Positions 15,371-16,665 of a DNA stretch of 16,665 nucleotides are shown here, piece after piece; the stretch's first letter is position 1; every line of letters begins with the position of its first letter. Source of the stretch: Leadbetterella byssophila_A (GTDB taxonomy: Bacteria > Bacteroidota > Bacteroidia > Cytophagales > Spirosomataceae); contig JBEBRR010000080.1 in NCBI GenBank assembly GCA_040394735.1, forward strand, positions 1-16,665, given 5' to 3'. Under the pieces are notes generated by a model. That model worked only from the letters and a program-made list of their open reading frames with translations, searched no databases and was not told the origin of the DNA. Both the position numbers and the translations under genes were made by a program.

Positions 15371-16180
15371 ATGCAATCGGAAATCAAAAGAATAACCACC
15401 AATACCCTGCGCGAGTTTAAACAGAAGGGCCAGAAGATCGCCTGCCTTACGGCTTATGACTTCTCTATGGCCAAGCTGGTGGATGCCGCAGGCATAGAGG
15501 TGATCCTGGTGGGTGACTCCGCCTCGAATGTGATGGCAGGGCACGAGACCACTCTTCCTATTACGGTAGACCAGATGATCTATCATGCGCAAAGTGTGGT
15601 GCGGGCCGTAAAGCGGGCACTGGTGGTGGTAGACCTGCCCTTCGGAAGCTACCAGGGTAATTCTTCCGAAGCGCTCCGTACGGCGGTGAGGATAATGAAA
15701 GAATCCGAGGCGCATGCCGTGAAGATGGAAGGGGGCGCGGAGATCGAAGATTGCATCCGCAGGGTGCTGAGTGCCGGAATCCCGGTGATGGGCCATCTGG
15801 GCCTGACCCCTCAGTCGATCTATAAATTCGGAACGTATACTGTCCGGGCCAAAGAAGAAAAGGAAGCAGAGCTGCTGAAAACCAACGCAAAACTACTGGA
15901 AGAACTGGGCTGCTTTGGCGTGGTGCTGGAGAAAATTCCTGCCCGCCTTGCCGGTGAGGTAAGTGAATCACTGGATATTCCTACTGTAGGCATTGGTGCG
16001 GGGAACGACTGTGACGGCCAGATCCTGGTGATTCATGATATGCTGGGTATCAACAAGGACTTTTCACCCCGTTTTCTCCGCAGGTATGCTGACCTGGCGC
16101 AGGTGATGAACACGGCTTTTGTTAACTATATCAATGATGTGAAAGCCGGTAATTTTCCCAATGAAAAAGAATCCTACTAA
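15371..16180 (+). CDS. panB: 3-methyl-2-oxobutanoate hydroxymethyltransferase (ketopantoate hydroxymethyltransferase)
   Basis: PanB transfers a hydroxymethyl group from 5,10-methylene-tetrahydrofolate to 3-methyl-2-oxobutanoate, giving ketopantoate, the first committed step to pantothenate and coenzyme A, in the cytoplasm. The length (269 residues) is normal. The metal ligands are present: Asp49 in LVGDSASNVMAGHETTLPIT, Asp88 in VVVDLPFGSY and Glu120 in VKMEGG; Glu187 in VVLEKIP is the likely catalytic base. The conserved MGHLGLTPQS and GIGAGNDCDGQILVIHDMLG are intact. It starts eight bases after the EnvC-like gene, and the ComEC start follows its stop with no gap, so it appears to be carried in the same transcript although its role is unrelated. 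No other pantothenate gene is in the window. Confidence 0.97.
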   Translation: MQSEIKRITTNTLREFKQKGQKIACLTAYDFSMAKLVDAAGIEVILVGDSASNVMAGHETTLPITVDQMIYHAQSVVRAVKRALVVVDLPFGSYQGNSSEALRTAVRIMKESEAHAVKMEGGAEIEDCIRRVLSAGIPVMGHLGLTPQSIYKFGTYTVRAKEEKEAELLKTNAKLLEELGCFGVVLEKIPARLAGEVSESLDIPTVGIGAGNDCDGQILVIHDMLGINKDFSPRFLRRYADLAQVMNTAFVNYINDVKAGNFPNEKESY

Positions 16181-16665
16181 ATGATATTCAGAACTTATCC
16201 GGCTTTACGGTACCTTGTCTTTCTCATAGCGGGTATTCTGTCTTCGGATAAGCTGAATTTCCTGTGGATGCTGGCAGGAGCCGGAGTCTTCTTTCTTTGT
16301 GGAGTGCTGGCGCTGAAGATAAAGGCATTAAGGCACCTTATCCCCCTGTCTTTTTTCTTTTTGGGCGGGATTCTTCCCCAGCTTCACCGCGGAACGGTTC
16401 CTATGCTGCACCAGGCAGAGGGAGTGATGGTGGAAATAGCCTCCTATACGGAAACCAAACCGGCTTCCTACAAAGTAACTGCCCGGGTATTGGGAGAGTA
16501 CAGGCAGGGAAAATGGCAGCCATCCTCCGGTAAAACCCTTCTGTACTTTGACCGCAAAGCCGGTACCGTGCCGGAATTCGGGGAAATTTATATTTTAAAC
16601 GGGCCGCTGCGGGAAATAGAAAGCCCTAAAAGCCCCTATGAATTTAATTACAGGGAATACCAGGC
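16181..16665 (+). CDS. comEC: ComEC/Rec2-type DNA uptake channel, N-terminal 161 residues (partial)
   Basis: The frame opens at the ATG directly after the panB stop and stays open to the right edge. It begins with three membrane segments (about residues 8-21, LRYLVFLIAGILSS; 27-46, FLWMLAGAGVFFLCGVLA; 54-70, IPLSFFFLGGILPQ). A beta-rich region follows (about 75-158) with VMVEIASYTETKPASYKVTA and FGEIYILNGPLREI, ending SPKSPYEFNYREYQ. That last motif (NPxEFDYxxY in relatives) and the layout match the ComEC N-terminal DUF4131 region. ComEC is the inner-membrane channel that takes in single-stranded DNA during natural transformation and is usually about 700 residues, so most of it, including the Competence and metallo-beta-lactamase-like parts, is missing. 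The symbol rests on this N-terminal match. Confidence 0.82.
   Translation, partial: MIFRTYPALRYLVFLIAGILSSDKLNFLWMLAGAGVFFLCGVLALKIKALRHLIPLSFFFLGGILPQLHRGTVPMLHQAEGVMVEIASYTETKPASYKVTARVLGEYRQGKWQPSSGKTLLYFDRKAGTVPEFGEIYILNGPLREIESPKSPYEFNYREYQ

Noticed and set aside
15236..15796. 186-codon minus-strand open frame across the EnvC-like/panB junction
   Set aside because: Antisense to two firm genes; the translation is His/Arg-rich with no recognisable family.
16264..16533. 89-codon plus-strand frame near the right edge
   Set aside because: It is out of frame with the ComEC reading frame, which begins right after panB, stays open to the edge and carries membrane segments and a family motif.

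Overview
The window looks like chromosomal DNA of a member of the Bacteroidota, probably from the Cytophagales/Sphingobacteriales/Chitinophagales side. Four things point there: a large repeat-built secreted surface protein with Bacteroidota-type domains (cadherin-like sandwich, MBG-type, SprB-like repeats); a TPR/LuxR-type regulator anchored in the membrane; DUF4292 and degenerate LytM envelope genes; and several promoter candidates of the TAnnTTTG type. I see no tRNA, rRNA, CRISPR array, insertion sequence or phage gene.

Region 1 (1-3912, minus strand). A membrane-anchored TPR protein with a C-terminal LuxR-like helix-turn-helix (2203-3912) is followed by a possible 52-residue membrane protein (1956-2114). 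Next comes the first 647 residues of a large surface protein that runs off the left edge (1-1941). Between regulator and small ORF lies a perfect 12-bp tandem direct repeat (2164-2187), a candidate operator.

Region 2 (3913-5418). A divergent intergenic region leads into an OmpA-family protein with an N-terminal DUF937/YidB-like domain (4124-5305). It ends in a good intrinsic terminator (5384-5418).

Region 3 (5419-9902). This is a compact ferric-siderophore uptake cassette. It holds two FecCD-type permeases, an ATPase, a lipoprotein binding protein of the CeuE/YclQ/VctP kind and a cytoplasmic FAD-type siderophore-interacting reductase. The first four genes overlap or nearly touch. Together they would bind a ferric siderophore in the periplasm, pump it inward and release the iron by reduction. 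No TonB-dependent outer-membrane receptor or siderophore synthesis gene is present here.

Region 4 (9903-11590). A secreted protein with a C-terminal beta-barrel-like half (10062-11276) has its own promoter candidate. It is followed directly by a frameshifted, internally deleted remnant of a second copy of itself (11281-11477).

Region 5 (11591-16665). A tightly spaced plus-strand run encodes a periplasmic TPR protein, a DUF4292 lipoprotein, an EnvC-like coiled-coil/degenerate LytM protein, PanB (pantothenate synthesis) and the start of ComEC, which runs off the right edge. Gaps of -1, 5, 8 and 0 bases suggest one transcript joining envelope maintenance with coenzyme A precursor synthesis and DNA uptake.

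I found no clear new defence or mobile system. The most notable items are the direct repeat between the tethered regulator and the surface protein, the decayed tandem paralog, and the envelope operon whose LytM domain has lost its metal-binding histidines.
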